DNA of 64,000 nucleotides from Mycolicibacterium novocastrense (GCF_001570485.1 NZ_BCTA01000028.1:248001-312000), one strand, 5' to 3'; counted from the first letter of the stretch, positions 29,435-39,573 are shown. Made by a program: numbers and translations. Notes: generated from the sequence alone by a model not told the origin.

Positions 29435-30567
29435 GCGCGGTAGGCGTCGCGTCCGGCCAGGCTGACCGCGACGTCGGCGATCAGCGGCTCGAAAAAGCGT
29501 TCGCGATACAACGGGTCCACGCTGGTGCTGACGGTGAAGTACAACCCGGACAGCACGGCGACGAAAAGCGAGACGTGCACAATGGTCTGCGGTACCGGCA
29601 CGTTGACCCCGAACCATGTTCCCGGACAGGGCGGTTGGCCGACCGCACATGACACCTCCGACGCCCACAGCACCGCGACGTCGTCAGGCACGGCGATGAT
29701 GCCCAATGCGAGAAAGAACACGAACAGTCCCGTTGTGAAGAACACCACCTGGATGGTCTGGGAAAACACCATCACCGCAACGACATTGATCTGCTCGGCC
29801 AGCGACAGCGGTGTACGCTCCAGCCGGGTGCCGGGCTCGACGGCCAGCGGTGTGCCCTCGAGAAGCTTGGCCGGATCGTTTTGTTCGGCGCGGTCTTCGC
29901 GCAACGCCCTAACCTCGTCGCGAATCGTGGTGACCACGAAGATCAGCGCCACCAGCGCCAGGAAACCGATTGTCTGCCAGAGTCGTTGGCGCGGCATCCG
30001 GGCGGCCAGTTGCCACAGCTCGCCGGTGAAGTACACCACGACGGTGAGCATCAACAGCGGCAGCGCCCGGCTCATCAGTGTGCCGAGCGCACCGAGTTGC
30101 ACCCAGGCGAACCGCAGCGCCCACAGGGCTATCGCCCCGATACCGATATAGGTGAGCCAGATCGCGACCAGGGCGATGACCGCGAACCCGACGGCCTCGA
30201 CAGCCGCGATGCCCGAAAAGCCGCTGTCGGCGAACGGAAGTCCCAACACGAACAGGGCCATCACCACCAACGCGGCCGATCGTCGTCCGGCTTCGCTGTG
30301 CGCGGTGCCGATGCGGTGCAGCAGATGCAGCCCGAAGGGGGCCGCGACCAACAGGGCGGTCAGCACACCCACACGGATCGCGTAGCCGAGATCGGGATCG
30401 TCACCGGTGAGATCGGCCAGCAGCATCGTCAGCGAGATCACCGCTCCGACACCGCTGACCATCGGTGCGGAGCGTTCGATCAACGCGCCGGAGCGGATCC
30501 GTCGGGTGAGGACCAGCGGCAGACCGCGATGCAGGAACCAGTTGTGCACCCGACGCATGTCCGACAC
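29416..30567 (-). CDS. Multi-spanning membrane protein (Rv2113-like), paralogue 1
   Basis: 383-residue polytopic membrane protein of unknown function. It starts with a short cytosolic segment RRVHNWFLHRGLPLVLTRR and has about eight hydrophobic helices in three blocks (about 35-140, 150-215, 268-345), separated by a charged loop (RALREDRAEQNDPAKLLEGTPLAV) and a cysteine-containing loop (SCAVGQPPCPGTW). The C-terminus ends RFFEPLIADVAVSLAGRDAYRAY. The next gene upstream (30604-31773) has the same layout and similar ends, so the pair is a tandem duplication. It lies between mpa and dop and converges with the 28808 gene. Confidence 0.82.
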   Translation of the reverse strand: MSDMRRVHNWFLHRGLPLVLTRRIRSGALIERSAPMVSGVGAVISLTMLLADLTGDDPDLGYAIRVGVLTALLVAAPFGLHLLHRIGTAHSEAGRRSAALVVMALFVLGLPFADSGFSGIAAVEAVGFAVIALVAIWLTYIGIGAIALWALRFAWVQLGALGTLMSRALPLLMLTVVVYFTGELWQLAARMPRQRLWQTIGFLALVALIFVVTTIRDEVRALREDRAEQNDPAKLLEGTPLAVEPGTRLERTPLSLAEQINVVAVMVFSQTIQVVFFTTGLFVFFLALGIIAVPDDVAVLWASEVSCAVGQPPCPGTWFGVNVPVPQTIVHVSLFVAVLSGLYFTVSTSVDPLYRERFFEPLIADVAVSLAGRDAYRAYVCNE

Positions 30568-30603
30568 GGGCTCATTGTGCGCGAGATCTGCTCTCAGAAG
30601 CGC

Positions 30604-31773
30604 TCACCGCGCCGGAACGGCGGCCCGGTAGCGGTTGCGGGCGGTCAGCGTGAGCCTCAGATCGTCGACGAGCGGGGCGATGAAGCGGTCGTGATAGGCG
30701 TCGTCGCCCACCGCGCGGGCGCTGACGTACATGAACGTCAACGCTCCGAGGAACAACGTCACCTGTATCAGCGCATCCGGAACCGGGATCGTCATGCCAA
30801 GGAACTGGCCGTCGGCAGAACCGTTGTGCGTCCATGCCGCAAGCAGCTCGGGGGAGAGCAGGATCAACCCCAACACGAGAAACAACAGCGCCGTGACCGC
30901 CGCCACCACCAGGATGTGGGCCAGCTGCGATACCGCGAGCACGAAGTACACGTTCCAGCGCTCGGGCCGGTTCAGCGGCTTCACCTGCGTGGGATCGGGC
31001 ATGTCGGCGAACGGAGTGCCGTCGAGCTTTTCGGCGTGACCTGGATGCGGATCGGTGGCGTTGACCATGGGGCGCAACCGGTCCACGATCACCGACGCGA
31101 CGAACGCCGCCGCGATCGCCGTGAGGAACGACAGCGCCAGCCAGAGCCGGGTGCGCGAGATCGTCGCCGCCATCAACCAGACCGGCGAGTTGAAGAACAC
31201 CAGGAACGTCAGCAAGAGCACGGGCAACGCGCGCAGCAGCAGCGACCCCGCCGCGCTCAGGTGCGCGAGGGTCACCCGGGCGGCCCAGCCGAGGATCGAG
31301 CCGACACCGCTCGCGGTCAGCGTCAGGATCACCGCGATGGCCACCGCCACCCACACCAGGTTCCTCGGCAGGTACGGGCCCGGGCCGCCGAACACACCGC
31401 CCAACACCGCGACGGCGACAGCGACCGCCGCGGCCGCGAGTCGACCCCGCTGAACAGAGATGCGCGACACCCACCAGCCGAGCGCCGCGGCCGCCGGCAG
31501 CACCAGGATCAGCAGCACCAGCACGAACCACTCGCCCCGCGTCGGCCGTCCGTCGATGTCGATCGCATGCTTGCCTGTCAACGCCACCACCGCGACGGTG
31601 TTGGCCATCAGCACCGCGAATGCGGCCAGGGCGGGCGCCGACCGCGACCACAGCTGGCGGACCGAGCGGCTGGGCCGCAGCACCGCCGGCAGGCCGTGCA
31701 CGAGGAACCACCGTTCGGCGGCCTGACGGCGCGACGCATCGACGGGGGCGGGATCGACCGGATCGGATGGCAC
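30604..31773 (-). CDS. Multi-spanning membrane protein, paralogue 2
   Basis: 389-residue polytopic membrane protein, paralogue of the preceding entry. Similarities: start [31 protein letters not shown] beside WFLHRGLPLVLTRRIRSG in the other; central loop with [33 protein letters not shown]; loop [24 protein letters not shown]; end [23 protein letters not shown]. About eight to ten hydrophobic helices. No catalytic motif or transport signature seen. It diverges from dop across 40 bases. Function unknown. Confidence 0.82.
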   Translation of the reverse strand: MPSDPVDPAPVDASRRQAAERWFLVHGLPAVLRPSRSVRQLWSRSAPALAAFAVLMANTVAVVALTGKHAIDIDGRPTRGEWFVLVLLILVLPAAAALGWWVSRISVQRGRLAAAAVAVAVAVLGGVFGGPGPYLPRNLVWVAVAIAVILTLTASGVGSILGWAARVTLAHLSAAGSLLLRALPVLLLTFLVFFNSPVWLMAATISRTRLWLALSFLTAIAAAFVASVIVDRLRPMVNATDPHPGHAEKLDGTPFADMPDPTQVKPLNRPERWNVYFVLAVSQLAHILVVAAVTALLFLVLGLILLSPELLAAWTHNGSADGQFLGMTIPVPDALIQVTLFLGALTFMYVSARAVGDDAYHDRFIAPLVDDLRLTLTARNRYRAAVPAR

Positions 31774-31800
31774 GGTCGCAGGCTACTTTCCGCCGTCACC

Positions 31801-31806
31801 TAGGCT
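31801..31806 (+). promoter_or_regulatory. Probable -10 element, leaderless promoter of dop
   Basis: TAGGCT is exactly seven bases before the dop ATG at 31814, so the transcript should start at the A of the codon. Confidence 0.65.
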
Positions 31807-31813
31807 TGACGAC

Positions 31814-33310
31814 ATGCAACGGATCATCGGAACCGAGGTCGAGTACGGCATCTCGTCGCCGTCCGACCCGACCGCGAATCCGATCCTGACCTCCACCCAG
31901 GCCGTGCTCGCGTACGCCGCGGCGGCCGGGATCCAGCGTGCCAAGCGCACGCGCTGGGACTATGAGGTGGAGTCGCCGCTGCGCGACGCCCGTGGTTTCG
32001 ACCTGAGCCGGTCCGCGGGCCCCCCGCCGGTCGTCGATGCGGACGAGGTCGGCGCGGCGAACATGATCCTGACCAACGGCGCCCGCCTCTACGTCGACCA
32101 CGCCCATCCGGAGTACTCCGCTCCCGAGTGCACCGACCCGCTGGACGCCGTGATCTGGGACAAGGCCGGCGAGCGGGTGATGGAGGCCGCCGCGCGGCAC
32201 GTCGCCAGCGTGCCCGGCGCCGTGAAACTGCAGCTCTACAAGAACAACGTCGACGGTAAGGGCGCCTCCTACGGGTCGCACGAGAACTACCTGATGAGCC
32301 GGCAGACCCCGTTCTCCGCGGTGATCGCCGGGCTGACGCCGTTCCTGGTGTCACGCCAGGTCGTGACCGGGTCCGGGCGCGTGGGCATCGGTCCTTCCGG
32401 CGACGAACCCGGTTTCCAGCTGTCGCAGCGCTCGGACTACATCGAGGTGGAGGTCGGCCTCGAGACCACGCTCAAGCGCGGCATCATCAACACCCGCGAC
32501 GAACCGCACGCCGACGCCGACAAGTACCGCAGGCTGCACGTGATCATCGGCGACGCGAACCTGTCGGAGACCTCGACGTACCTCAAGCTCGGCACCACCG
32601 CGCTGGTGCTGGACCTGATCGAAGAGGGGATGGATCTCAGCGATCTCGCGCTGGCCCGTCCCGTGCACGCGGTGCATGTCATCAGCCGGGACCCGTCGCT
32701 GCGCGCCACCGTCGCGCTGGCCGACGGTCGCGAGGTGACCGGCCTTGCGCTGCAACGGATGTACCTCGACCGCGTGGCCAAGCTCGTGGACAGCCGCGAT
32801 CCGGACCCGCGTGCCGCCGACATCGTCAAGATGTGGGCCGAAGTGCTCGACCTGCTCGAACGCGATCCGATGGAGTGCGCGGAGATCCTGGACTGGCCGG
32901 CCAAGCTGCGCCTGCTCGAAGGGTTCCGCCACCGCGAGAACCTGGGCTGGTCGGCACCGCGGCTACACCTGGTCGACCTGCAGTATTCCGACGTGCGCCT
33001 GGACAAGGGGCTCTACAACCGCCTGGTGGCCCGCGGGTCGATGAAGCGGCTGGTCACCGAGCAGCAGGTGCTGGACGCGGTCGACAACCCACCGACCGAC
33101 ACGCGCGCGTACTTCCGCGGTGAGTGCCTGCGTCGCTTCGGGGCCGATATCGCAGCGGCCAGTTGGGACTCGGTGATTTTCGATCTGGGCGGTGATTCGC
33201 TTGTCCGGATCCCCACCCTGGAGCCGCTGCGAGGCAGTAAGGCGCACGTCGGAGCCCTGCTGGACTCGGTGGACAGCGCCGTCGAATTGGTAGAACAGCT
33301 CACCAATTAG
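31814..33310 (+). CDS. dop: Depupylase / Pup deamidase
   Basis: Deamidates the C-terminal Gln of Pup to Glu so that PafA can ligate it, and removes Pup from substrates. It is a glutamine synthetase-like (carboxylate-amine ligase fold) ATP-dependent enzyme, 498 aa, homologous to PafA encoded 5 kb downstream. Visible family blocks: [10 protein letters not shown] at the N-terminus (metal-binding glutamates), [37 protein letters not shown], the shared [28 protein letters not shown] and the ending [15 protein letters not shown] leaderless promoter precedes it; pup starts 93 bases after the stop with its own promoter-like hexamer. Confidence 0.98.
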   Translation: MQRIIGTEVEYGISSPSDPTANPILTSTQAVLAYAAAAGIQRAKRTRWDYEVESPLRDARGFDLSRSAGPPPVVDADEVGAANMILTNGARLYVDHAHPEYSAPECTDPLDAVIWDKAGERVMEAAARHVASVPGAVKLQLYKNNVDGKGASYGSHENYLMSRQTPFSAVIAGLTPFLVSRQVVTGSGRVGIGPSGDEPGFQLSQRSDYIEVEVGLETTLKRGIINTRDEPHADADKYRRLHVIIGDANLSETSTYLKLGTTALVLDLIEEGMDLSDLALARPVHAVHVISRDPSLRATVALADGREVTGLALQRMYLDRVAKLVDSRDPDPRAADIVKMWAEVLDLLERDPMECAEILDWPAKLRLLEGFRHRENLGWSAPRLHLVDLQYSDVRLDKGLYNRLVARGSMKRLVTEQQVLDAVDNPPTDTRAYFRGECLRRFGADIAAASWDSVIFDLGGDSLVRIPTLEPLRGSKAHVGALLDSVDSAVELVEQLTN

Positions 33311-33344
33311 GCGCGCTATCGCAGGCAATCGGCGCGGCGACCGG

Positions 33345-33350
33345 TAATGT
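33345..33350 (+). promoter_or_regulatory. Probable -10 element of the pup-prcBA operon
   Basis: TAATGT predicts transcription from about 33357, i.e. at the foot of an eight-base-pair hairpin (33358-33365 with 33374-33381). The ribosome binding site AGGAGG (33393-33398) is outside the stem, five bases before the pup ATG. Confidence 0.5.
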
Positions 33351-33357
33351 GGAGTCA

Positions 33358-33381
33358 CGGCGGGCAGCAGTGAGCCCGCCG
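33358..33381 (+). promoter_or_regulatory. 5' hairpin of the pup mRNA
   Basis: CGGCGGGC pairs perfectly with GCCCGCCG around an eight-base loop. Because it starts at the predicted transcript end, it could protect the pup-prcBA mRNA from 5' decay or mark a regulator site; it does not cover the SD. Confidence 0.5.
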
Positions 33382-33403
33382 ACAACTTACGCAGGAGGCA
33401 GCG

Positions 33404-33598
33404 ATGGCTCAGGAGCAGACCAAGCGTGGCGGTGGTGGCGGCGAGGACGACGACCTCACCGGCAGCACGGCCGCCGGGCAGGAGCGTCGCGAGAAGCTGG
33501 CCGAGGACACCGACGACCTGCTCGATGAGATCGACGACGTCCTCGAGGAGAACGCCGAGGACTTCGTCCGCGCATACGTACAGAAGGGTGGACAGTGA
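33404..33598 (+). CDS. pup: Prokaryotic ubiquitin-like protein Pup
   Basis: 64-residue, mostly disordered protein modifier attached to lysines of substrates for proteasomal degradation. It shows the glycine-rich start ([11 protein letters not shown]), the helix-forming part that binds the Mpa coiled coil ([20 protein letters not shown]) and the C-terminal VQKGGQ, with Gln to be deamidated by Dop. Strong AGGAGG five bases upstream. Its stop overlaps the GTG of prcB (GTGA), so tag and protease are translationally coupled. Confidence 0.99.
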   Translation: MAQEQTKRGGGGGEDDDLTGSTAAGQERREKLAEDTDDLLDEIDDVLEENAEDFVRAYVQKGGQ

Positions 33599-34512
33599 CC
33601 TGGCCGCAACGCGATCAGCTGGCCTTCCCCCACCCCTCCGGCACCGGCTATCCGGTAGCACCCTCAGTCCCCGTGGACCTGTCGTCCTTCTCTGAACTGC
33701 TGCGCCGCCAGGCGCCCGAACTCCTACCCGCGCACCGTGCCGGCCAGTCCGGTGATGCGCAAACCGACTTCGCGCCGCACGGCACCACGATCGTCGCGCT
33801 GAAGTTCCCCGGCGGCGTGGTCATGGCCGGCGACCGCCGCGCCACCCAGGGCCACATGATCGCCAGTCGCGATGTGCAGAAGGTGTACATCACCGACGAC
33901 TACACGGCCACGGGCATCGCCGGGACGGCGGCCATCGCCGTCGAGTTCGCCCGCCTCTACGCCGTCGAACTCGAGCACTACGAGAAGCTGGAAGGCGTCG
34001 CACTGACCTTCCCGGGCAAGGTGAACCGGCTCGCGACCATGGTGCGCGGCAACCTCGGTGCGGCACTGCAGGGTTTCGTCGCGCTGCCGTTGCTGGCCGG
34101 ATACGACGTCGACGACCCCAACCCGCAAGCGGCGGGGCGCATCGTGTCCTTCGACGCGGCGGGCGGCTGGAACTTCGAAGAAGAGGGTTACCAGTCGGTG
34201 GGGTCGGGGTCCATCTTCGCCAAGTCGTCGATGAAGAAGCTGTATTCGCAAGTGACGGACGGAGATTCGGCGCTGCGGGTGGCAATCGAAGCGCTCTACG
34301 ACGCCGCTGACGACGATTCGGCGACCGGCGGGCCCGACCTCGTGCGCGGTATCTACCCGACCGCGGTGATCATCGACGCCGACGGCGCCGAAGAGGTGAC
34401 CGAGGAGCGCATCGCCGAGTTCGCCCGTCTGGTGATCGAAAACCGTTCGCGCGCTGACACCTTCGGTCCCGACGCCGTCCACCGTTCGACCGATGCGCGG
34501 GGAGATTCGTGA
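33595..34512 (+). CDS. prcB: 20S proteasome beta subunit
   Basis: Catalytic subunit of the proteasome core (two inner rings of seven). 305 aa with a 63-residue propeptide removed before Thr64: the sequence [11 protein letters not shown] leaves the nucleophile threonine at the new N-terminus. Other active-site features: the aspartate in [10 protein letters not shown] and lysine/Arg region following. GTG start overlaps the pup stop (GTGA), and the stop overlaps prcA (GTGA). Processing during assembly prevents premature proteolysis, as known for this family. Confidence 0.98.
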   Translation: MTWPQRDQLAFPHPSGTGYPVAPSVPVDLSSFSELLRRQAPELLPAHRAGQSGDAQTDFAPHGTTIVALKFPGGVVMAGDRRATQGHMIASRDVQKVYITDDYTATGIAGTAAIAVEFARLYAVELEHYEKLEGVALTFPGKVNRLATMVRGNLGAALQGFVALPLLAGYDVDDPNPQAAGRIVSFDAAGGWNFEEEGYQSVGSGSIFAKSSMKKLYSQVTDGDSALRVAIEALYDAADDDSATGGPDLVRGIYPTAVIIDADGAEEVTEERIAEFARLVIENRSRADTFGPDAVHRSTDARGDS

Positions 34513-35252
34513 GCTTTCCCTATTTCATCTCGCCCGAACAGGCGATGCGCGAGCGTTCCGAGCTCGCGCGCAAAGGTATCGCCAGGGGGCGCAGCGTCGT
34601 GGCGCTGGCCTACGCCGACGGCGTGCTGTTCGTCGCCGAGAACCCGTCCCGCTCGCTGCAGAAGGTCAGCGAGCTCTACGACAGGGTCGGGTTCGCGGCC
34701 GTCGGGCGGTTCAACGAGTTCGACAACCTGCGCCGCGGTGGCATCCAGTACGCCGACACCAGGGGTTATGCCTACGCCCGCCGCGACGTGACCGGACGTC
34801 AGCTGGCCAACATCTACGCCCAGACGCTGGGCACCATCTTCACCGAGCAGGCCAAGCCCTACGAGGTCGAGTTGTGTGTCGCGGAGGTCGCCCACTACGG
34901 CGAGTCGAAACCTCCGGAGATGTACCGCATCACCTATGACGGGTCGATCGCCGACGAGCCCCACTTCGTGGTCATGGGCGGAACGACGGAACCGATCATC
35001 GCCGCCCTCAACGACTCCTACACCGAGAACGCCGGCCTGGAAGATGCGATGAAGATCGCGATCGACGCGCTGCACGCCGCGGGCAACGGTAGCTCCGAGC
35101 AGCGCGTGCTGGGTCCCGCGACGCTCGAGGTGGCGATCCTGGACGCCAATCGGCCCCGCCGTGCCTTCCGTCGGATCACCGGCTCCGCGCTGGAAACGCT
35201 GCTGCCGCCGGCGGAGGAGACTCCGCAGGACGCCGGACCCGCCGGGGAGTAG
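34509..35252 (+). CDS. prcA: 20S proteasome alpha subunit
   Basis: Structural subunit forming the outer rings that gate the core and dock Mpa. 247 aa; the N-terminus [34 protein letters not shown] contains the gate residues and first helix, followed by [35 protein letters not shown]. The C-terminus is acidic and proline-rich ([15 protein letters not shown]). GTG start overlaps prcB by four bases. A convergent epoxide hydrolase gene ends one base downstream. Confidence 0.98.
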   Translation: MSFPYFISPEQAMRERSELARKGIARGRSVVALAYADGVLFVAENPSRSLQKVSELYDRVGFAAVGRFNEFDNLRRGGIQYADTRGYAYARRDVTGRQLANIYAQTLGTIFTEQAKPYEVELCVAEVAHYGESKPPEMYRITYDGSIADEPHFVVMGGTTEPIIAALNDSYTENAGLEDAMKIAIDALHAAGNGSSEQRVLGPATLEVAILDANRPRRAFRRITGSALETLLPPAEETPQDAGPAGE

Positions 35253-35253
35253 G

Positions 35254-36165
35254 TCAGCCGGCGGCCGGAGTCGGTCGGGCCCGGATGAGGATGAGTTCGG
35301 CGAACTGTTCGGGGCACTCCAACGGTGTGAAATGTCCCGCGTCATAAGCGAAGTGCACGTGCACATCGGTGAAGTAGTGCCCGAGTCGGTCCGACCACTC
35401 GGCTGGGAACAGTGGATCATGGTGCGGCCACACCACATCGGTGGGTACGTGGATCTTGATGGCACGCTCGGGCGGCAGTTCGGTGAGCGACTGCGCGATC
35501 ATCCCGGCACCCGCGCGGTACCACGCGATCGACGCGGTGAACGCCCCGGGCAGCCCGTAGTCGGACACCAACCGTTCCAGATCGTCCTCGGACACGGCGA
35601 AATTCGGCCCGGACCAATGTGTCCAGAAGTGGCGTAGGTAGTCGCGGACCAGGTCGGGGTTTCCATCGAGCAGCTGGCCCGCCAGCGGCAGCTGGTGGAA
35701 GGACTGATACCAGAACTCGCTCTGCGCCTTTGCGGTCAGGACGCGGTCACCGGCCCCGGGTAGCGGCGGGGACAGCACCAGCGAACGCACCAGATCCGGC
35801 TGCATGCGAGCGATGCTCTGCGCGACGCGACTGCCGACGTCATAGCCGGCGAGCACCACCTCGGACAGCTCGAGCTCCTTGATCAGCCCGATGATGCTGC
35901 CGGCCTGCGCGGTGGCGCTGTAGAAGTGCCGGATGGCGACCGCGTGTTTGTCCGAGCCGCCGAACCCCCGCAGGTCCGGCACGATGACATCGGCGGCATC
36001 CCCGAGCAGGGGCACCACCCGGCGATAGTCGTGGCGGTTGCCCGGCCAGCCGTGCAGCAGAACCACCGGCGGCGCGCCCCTGGTGCCGAACCGGTCGTAG
36101 GCGAGCCGGAACCCGTCGACGGGCGAGCTGCGCGACCACACCGGCTTATTCTGGCCAGATGTCAT
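35254..36165 (-). CDS. Alpha/beta hydrolase, epoxide hydrolase-like
   Basis: 303-residue alpha/beta hydrolase of the epoxide hydrolase type. HGWPGN (39-44) is the oxyanion-hole HGxP motif; the nucleophile elbow is GYDVGS with Asp109 instead of Ser, which excludes an ordinary esterase; the catalytic histidine is in DAGHFTPLE near residue 278. SDKHAVAIRHFYSATAQAG matches the family's lid entrance. Substrate unknown. It is the third gene of an operon whose first gene encodes an EspC-type protein; its ATG overlaps the stop of the gene before it (ATGA). Confidence 0.9.
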   Translation of the reverse strand: MTSGQNKPVWSRSSPVDGFRLAYDRFGTRGAPPVVLLHGWPGNRHDYRRVVPLLGDAADVIVPDLRGFGGSDKHAVAIRHFYSATAQAGSIIGLIKELELSEVVLAGYDVGSRVAQSIARMQPDLVRSLVLSPPLPGAGDRVLTAKAQSEFWYQSFHQLPLAGQLLDGNPDLVRDYLRHFWTHWSGPNFAVSEDDLERLVSDYGLPGAFTASIAWYRAGAGMIAQSLTELPPERAIKIHVPTDVVWPHHDPLFPAEWSDRLGHYFTDVHVHFAYDAGHFTPLECPEQFAELILIRARPTPAAG

Positions 36166-37733
36166 CCCGGTTGTCGTGAGGTTGCACGATCCCTGCCGAT
36201 ATCACCGGTGATGACCCCGAGGATCGCGCGCCACGCGTCCGAGGGCGCGTTGAGCACGTCGGAGTGGGCGCTGGGTCCGGCCATAGGGCGGCCGTCGTCG
36301 TACCGGCCGGCGGGCAACCTGATCACACCGGGCATCTCGTCGGGGTCGGCGCCGTGCGGGCCGCCCGGGATGCCCTGCACCGCCGCGATGAAGTCGCCGG
36401 GCGGTGTCATGGAGAAGCGCAGCACATGCGGGTTTCTGTTGTGCCAGTCGTCGGGCTCGCGCACCCCGACGCCCGCGCCTGCGGCGGCCACGTACATCGT
36501 GCGGTCCGAGGTCATGCCCAAAGCCTCGGCGGTGCCCACGATCGACCCGCCGTAGGAGTGGCCGACAACGGTGACCGGGATGCGGCGGCCGGTCGAGTCG
36601 ACCGTGCGGTCGACGTCCTCGGTGAAGGCGACCAGTCGCGGCGCCATGTCCAGCGCGAAGCGGGGGTCAGCGGCGGCCGCCAGACCGCCCACGACGTTGT
36701 CGCCGCGCGGAAAAGGCCCACCGAGATAGGTGATGGCCGCGACGTCGCCGCGGGTCGCCGAGACAAACCTGCGGGCGGTCCCGGCGTTGGCCGCCGACCC
36801 GGTGATCGTCGTGTTCAGGCCCGGCACGAGGACGGCGACGCTGGAGGCCGATGCGACGTTGCCGTGCAGCTCCACCAGCGATGAACGGCCGGGGTCGAAC
36901 GCGAGAACCTGGCGGTCCAGGCGGGCGGGTCCACCGGCGGGATCGTCGATCTCTCCGAGCAGTTCCCGGTACACCGCGAGGCGTTGCGGGTCGGGTTCGC
37001 GCAGCACCGCCTGCGCCACGTTGGTGCGGTTGGCCTCGACCCGCATCTCCCACGGGATCCCGTCGGTGTTGCCCACCTGCGAAGGGAATTCCTCGACCAG
37101 CCGCTGCCGCTGTTCGGGCGTCATCGCCGCGATCTGATCGGCGATCCGGTCCTGGCTGCTGATGGGCCACGCGGCGACGACGCCGGCATCGGCGGCGGCC
37201 TGACCACCGGCAGCCGGAATGGCGAACGCCCCGGCGATGTCGGCGGCAGCGTCGGCGTCCGCGGCACCCAGGCGGTTCAGGGCCTCGGTGAGTCGGCCGG
37301 TCAGCTCGGCCGCACGCACGGTGAGCATCTCGACGGCGACCGACGGCACACCACCGGACAGCGCGACCAGTAGCGGCGACGGTGGAGCGTGTACCGCGAC
37401 CGACCCGGCGTCGTGGACGGCAAAACCCTCGGTACGCGCGGCGGACACCACGGCCATGACATCGGCTCGGGCCGCACTGATCTGGGCGGCGCCGTCGCGG
37501 GCCGCAGCGGCCGCGAGCACCAGTGCGCGCGACAGCGTATCAGCCGTCGCGACAATGCTTTTCGCGCGCTCGCGGGCCATGTCTGCGCCTGCACCGGTCC
37601 AGAAGCTGAATTCGGAGGCCAGTGAGTCGGCGTGCGCGCACACGAACCGGGCGTTGCGGTCCCAACCATCGGCCAGCCGACCCAGCGCGCCCGGAGACCA
37701 GGCTTCGGCCTGGCCGACGGTCGGCGGCGTCAC
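36162..37733 (-). CDS. DUF1023 alpha/beta hydrolase with N-terminal helical domain
   Basis: 523-residue protein. Residues about 10-200 are alanine-rich helices (WDRNARFVCAHADSLASEF, SRALVLAAAAARDGAAQI, ELTGRLTEALNRLGAAD), like the four-helix, ESX-related domain seen before DUF1023 hydrolases in mycobacteria. The hydrolase part has VAVLVPGLNTTITG, ITYLGGPFPRGDNV and the nucleophile elbow TVVGHSYGGSIVG (serine in GHSYG), with a histidine in GPSAHSDVL near the end. Start GTG 37733 overlaps the stop of the EspC-type gene (GTGA); the frame extends to 37808 but the extra residues are arginine-rich. Likely exported or partner-bound; substrate unknown. Confidence 0.85.
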   Translation of the reverse strand: MTPPTVGQAEAWSPGALGRLADGWDRNARFVCAHADSLASEFSFWTGAGADMARERAKSIVATADTLSRALVLAAAAARDGAAQISAARADVMAVVSAARTEGFAVHDAGSVAVHAPPSPLLVALSGGVPSVAVEMLTVRAAELTGRLTEALNRLGAADADAAADIAGAFAIPAAGGQAAADAGVVAAWPISSQDRIADQIAAMTPEQRQRLVEEFPSQVGNTDGIPWEMRVEANRTNVAQAVLREPDPQRLAVYRELLGEIDDPAGGPARLDRQVLAFDPGRSSLVELHGNVASASSVAVLVPGLNTTITGSAANAGTARRFVSATRGDVAAITYLGGPFPRGDNVVGGLAAAADPRFALDMAPRLVAFTEDVDRTVDSTGRRIPVTVVGHSYGGSIVGTAEALGMTSDRTMYVAAAGAGVGVREPDDWHNRNPHVLRFSMTPPGDFIAAVQGIPGGPHGADPDEMPGVIRLPAGRYDDGRPMAGPSAHSDVLNAPSDAWRAILGVITGDIGRDRATSRQPG

Positions 37734-38005
37734 TTCCCGACGCGGTCGGCGGTGCGTAGCTCCGCGCGCTCGAACGCGTCCGCGGAGATCCGCGCCGCGA
37801 GCGCCCATCCGCGCATGTTGGCGACGACCTCGGCGAGCCCGGGCGCCACAGCACCCGTCGCGGCGACGTCGGCGACGGCCGCGCCGGCAAGCTCATCCGG
37901 ATTCAATTCGGGCCAACGCATCTCGGCGATCCGGTCGGCGGCGGTCATGACCCGGTCGGCGACGGTGCGCAGTTGCGACACGTCGACCTCGACGATTTCC
38001 CCCAT
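37730..38005 (-). CDS. EspC-type type VII secretion-associated small protein
   Basis: 91 residues forming an expected helical hairpin: VDVSQLRTVADRVMTAADRIAEM, a turn with WPELNPDEL, and VAPGLAEVVANMRGWALAARISADAFERAELRTADRVGK. This fits the ESX secretion-associated EspC family (DUF2580), whose members carry a C-terminal YxxxD/E signal; here the matching position reads FERAE, i.e. phenylalanine in place of tyrosine. First gene of a tightly overlapped operon with the DUF1023 hydrolase, a pairing common in mycobacteria. Whether it is exported is not known from sequence. Confidence 0.78.
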   Translation of the reverse strand: MGEIVEVDVSQLRTVADRVMTAADRIAEMRWPELNPDELAGAAVADVAATGAVAPGLAEVVANMRGWALAARISADAFERAELRTADRVGK

Positions 38006-38148
38006 GGCTCATGCTGACAGAATCGGCGTCCACGCCGCTGAAGTTATCCACAGGCCTGCGCCGCCCTTACGGACCGCGCAGCGGGTGTCAACCCGATGTC
38101 CGGTGCTTCTTCGGCGCGGCTTGCCCTCCGTGACCGCCGAGCAACAAG

Positions 38149-38154
38149 TAGTCT
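38149..38154 (+). promoter_or_regulatory. Probable -10 element, leaderless promoter of pafA
   Basis: TAGTCT is seven bases before GTG 38162, so the pafA transcript should begin at the start codon. This is the same arrangement as at dop. Confidence 0.65.
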
Positions 38155-38161
38155 CGATGAG

Positions 38162-39520
38162 GTGCAGCGACGGATCATGGGCATCGAGACCGAATTCGGT
38201 GTCACCTGCACGTTCCACGGCCATCGTCGGCTCAGCCCCGACGAGGTGGCGCGCTACCTGTTCCGGCGAGTCGTGTCGTGGGGCCGCAGTTCGAATGTCT
38301 TCCTCAGGAACGGCGCCCGGCTCTACCTCGACGTGGGCAGCCATCCCGAGTACGCCACCGCCGAGTGCGACAGCCTCACGCAGCTGGTCACCCACGACCG
38401 CGCGGGTGAGCGGGTGCTCGAGGATCTGCTCATCGACGCCGAACAGCGGCTGGCCGACGAGGGCATCGGTGGCGACATCTACCTGTTCAAGAACAACACC
38501 GACTCGGCGGGCAACTCCTACGGCTGCCACGAGAACTACCTGATCGTGCGGGCCGGCGAGTTCTCGCGCATCTCCGACGTGCTGCTGCCGTTCCTGGTCA
38601 CCCGCCAGCTGATCTGCGGTGCGGGCAAGGTGCTGCAGACCCCCAAGGCGGCGACGTTCTGCCTGAGCCAGCGTGCCGAGCACATCTGGGAGGGCGTGTC
38701 CTCGGCCACCACCCGGTCGCGCCCGATCATCAACACCCGCGACGAACCGCACGCCGACGCCGAGAAGTACCGCAGGTTGCACGTCATCGTCGGCGACTCG
38801 AACATGTGCGAGGCCACCACGATGCTCAAGGTGGGCACCGCGTCGCTGGTGCTGGAGATGATCGAGGCCGGGATCGCGTTCCGCGACTTCTCGCTGGACA
38901 ACCCGATCCGCGCCATCCGCGAGGTCAGCCACGACCTGACCGGCCGGCGCCCGGTGCGCCTGGCCGGCGGCAGGCAGGCCAGCGCCCTGGACATCCAGCG
39001 CGAGTATTACGCCCGCGCCGTCGAGTACCTGCAGAGTCGCGAGCCCAATACGCAGATCCAGCAGGTGGTCGACCTGTGGGGACGTCAGCTCGACGCCGTG
39101 GAGAGCCAGGACTTCGCCAAGGTCGACACCGAGATCGACTGGGTCATCAAACGAAAGCTGTTCCAGCGCTATCAGGACCGTTACAACATGGAGCTGTCCG
39201 ATCCCAAGATCAGCCAGCTCGACCTCGCCTACCACGACATCAAGCGCGGACGCGGGGTGTTCGATCTGCTGCAGCGCAAGGGGCTGGCCGCGCGGATCAC
39301 CACCGACGAGGACATCGAGGCGGCCGTCAACACGCCGCCGCAGACCACCAGGGCCAAACTGCGCGGGGAGTTCATCAGCGCCGCGCAGGAGGCCGGCCGG
39401 GACTTCACCGTCGACTGGGTGCACCTCAAGCTCAACGATCAGGCGCAGCGCACGGTGCTGTGCAAGGACCCGTTCCGGTCGGTCGACGAGCGGGTCAAGC
39501 GGCTCATCGCCTCCATGTAA
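38162..39520 (+). CDS. pafA: Pup--protein ligase
   Basis: Uses ATP to phosphorylate the C-terminal glutamate of Pup and link it to a substrate lysine. It has a glutamine synthetase-like fold and is homologous to Dop. With GTG 38162 as start it has 452 aa, the same as M. tuberculosis PafA. Visible blocks: [12 protein letters not shown] with metal-binding glutamates, [64 protein letters not shown], and the C-terminal domain [21 protein letters not shown]. Longer frame to 38096 is not needed given the leaderless promoter. The hydrolase operon diverges upstream. Confidence 0.98.
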   Translation: MQRRIMGIETEFGVTCTFHGHRRLSPDEVARYLFRRVVSWGRSSNVFLRNGARLYLDVGSHPEYATAECDSLTQLVTHDRAGERVLEDLLIDAEQRLADEGIGGDIYLFKNNTDSAGNSYGCHENYLIVRAGEFSRISDVLLPFLVTRQLICGAGKVLQTPKAATFCLSQRAEHIWEGVSSATTRSRPIINTRDEPHADAEKYRRLHVIVGDSNMCEATTMLKVGTASLVLEMIEAGIAFRDFSLDNPIRAIREVSHDLTGRRPVRLAGGRQASALDIQREYYARAVEYLQSREPNTQIQQVVDLWGRQLDAVESQDFAKVDTEIDWVIKRKLFQRYQDRYNMELSDPKISQLDLAYHDIKRGRGVFDLLQRKGLAARITTDEDIEAAVNTPPQTTRAKLRGEFISAAQEAGRDFTVDWVHLKLNDQAQRTVLCKDPFRSVDERVKRLIASM

Positions 39521-39573
39521 GTCTCGCGAAAACTGGTACCAGGCTGAGCGCTCGCCGTGCGGGCCGGACACCC

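Noticed and set aside
29881..31803. 640-codon plus-strand frame opposite the two membrane proteins
   Set aside because: Rich in Q, R and H, as expected antisense to hydrophobic codons; no domain.
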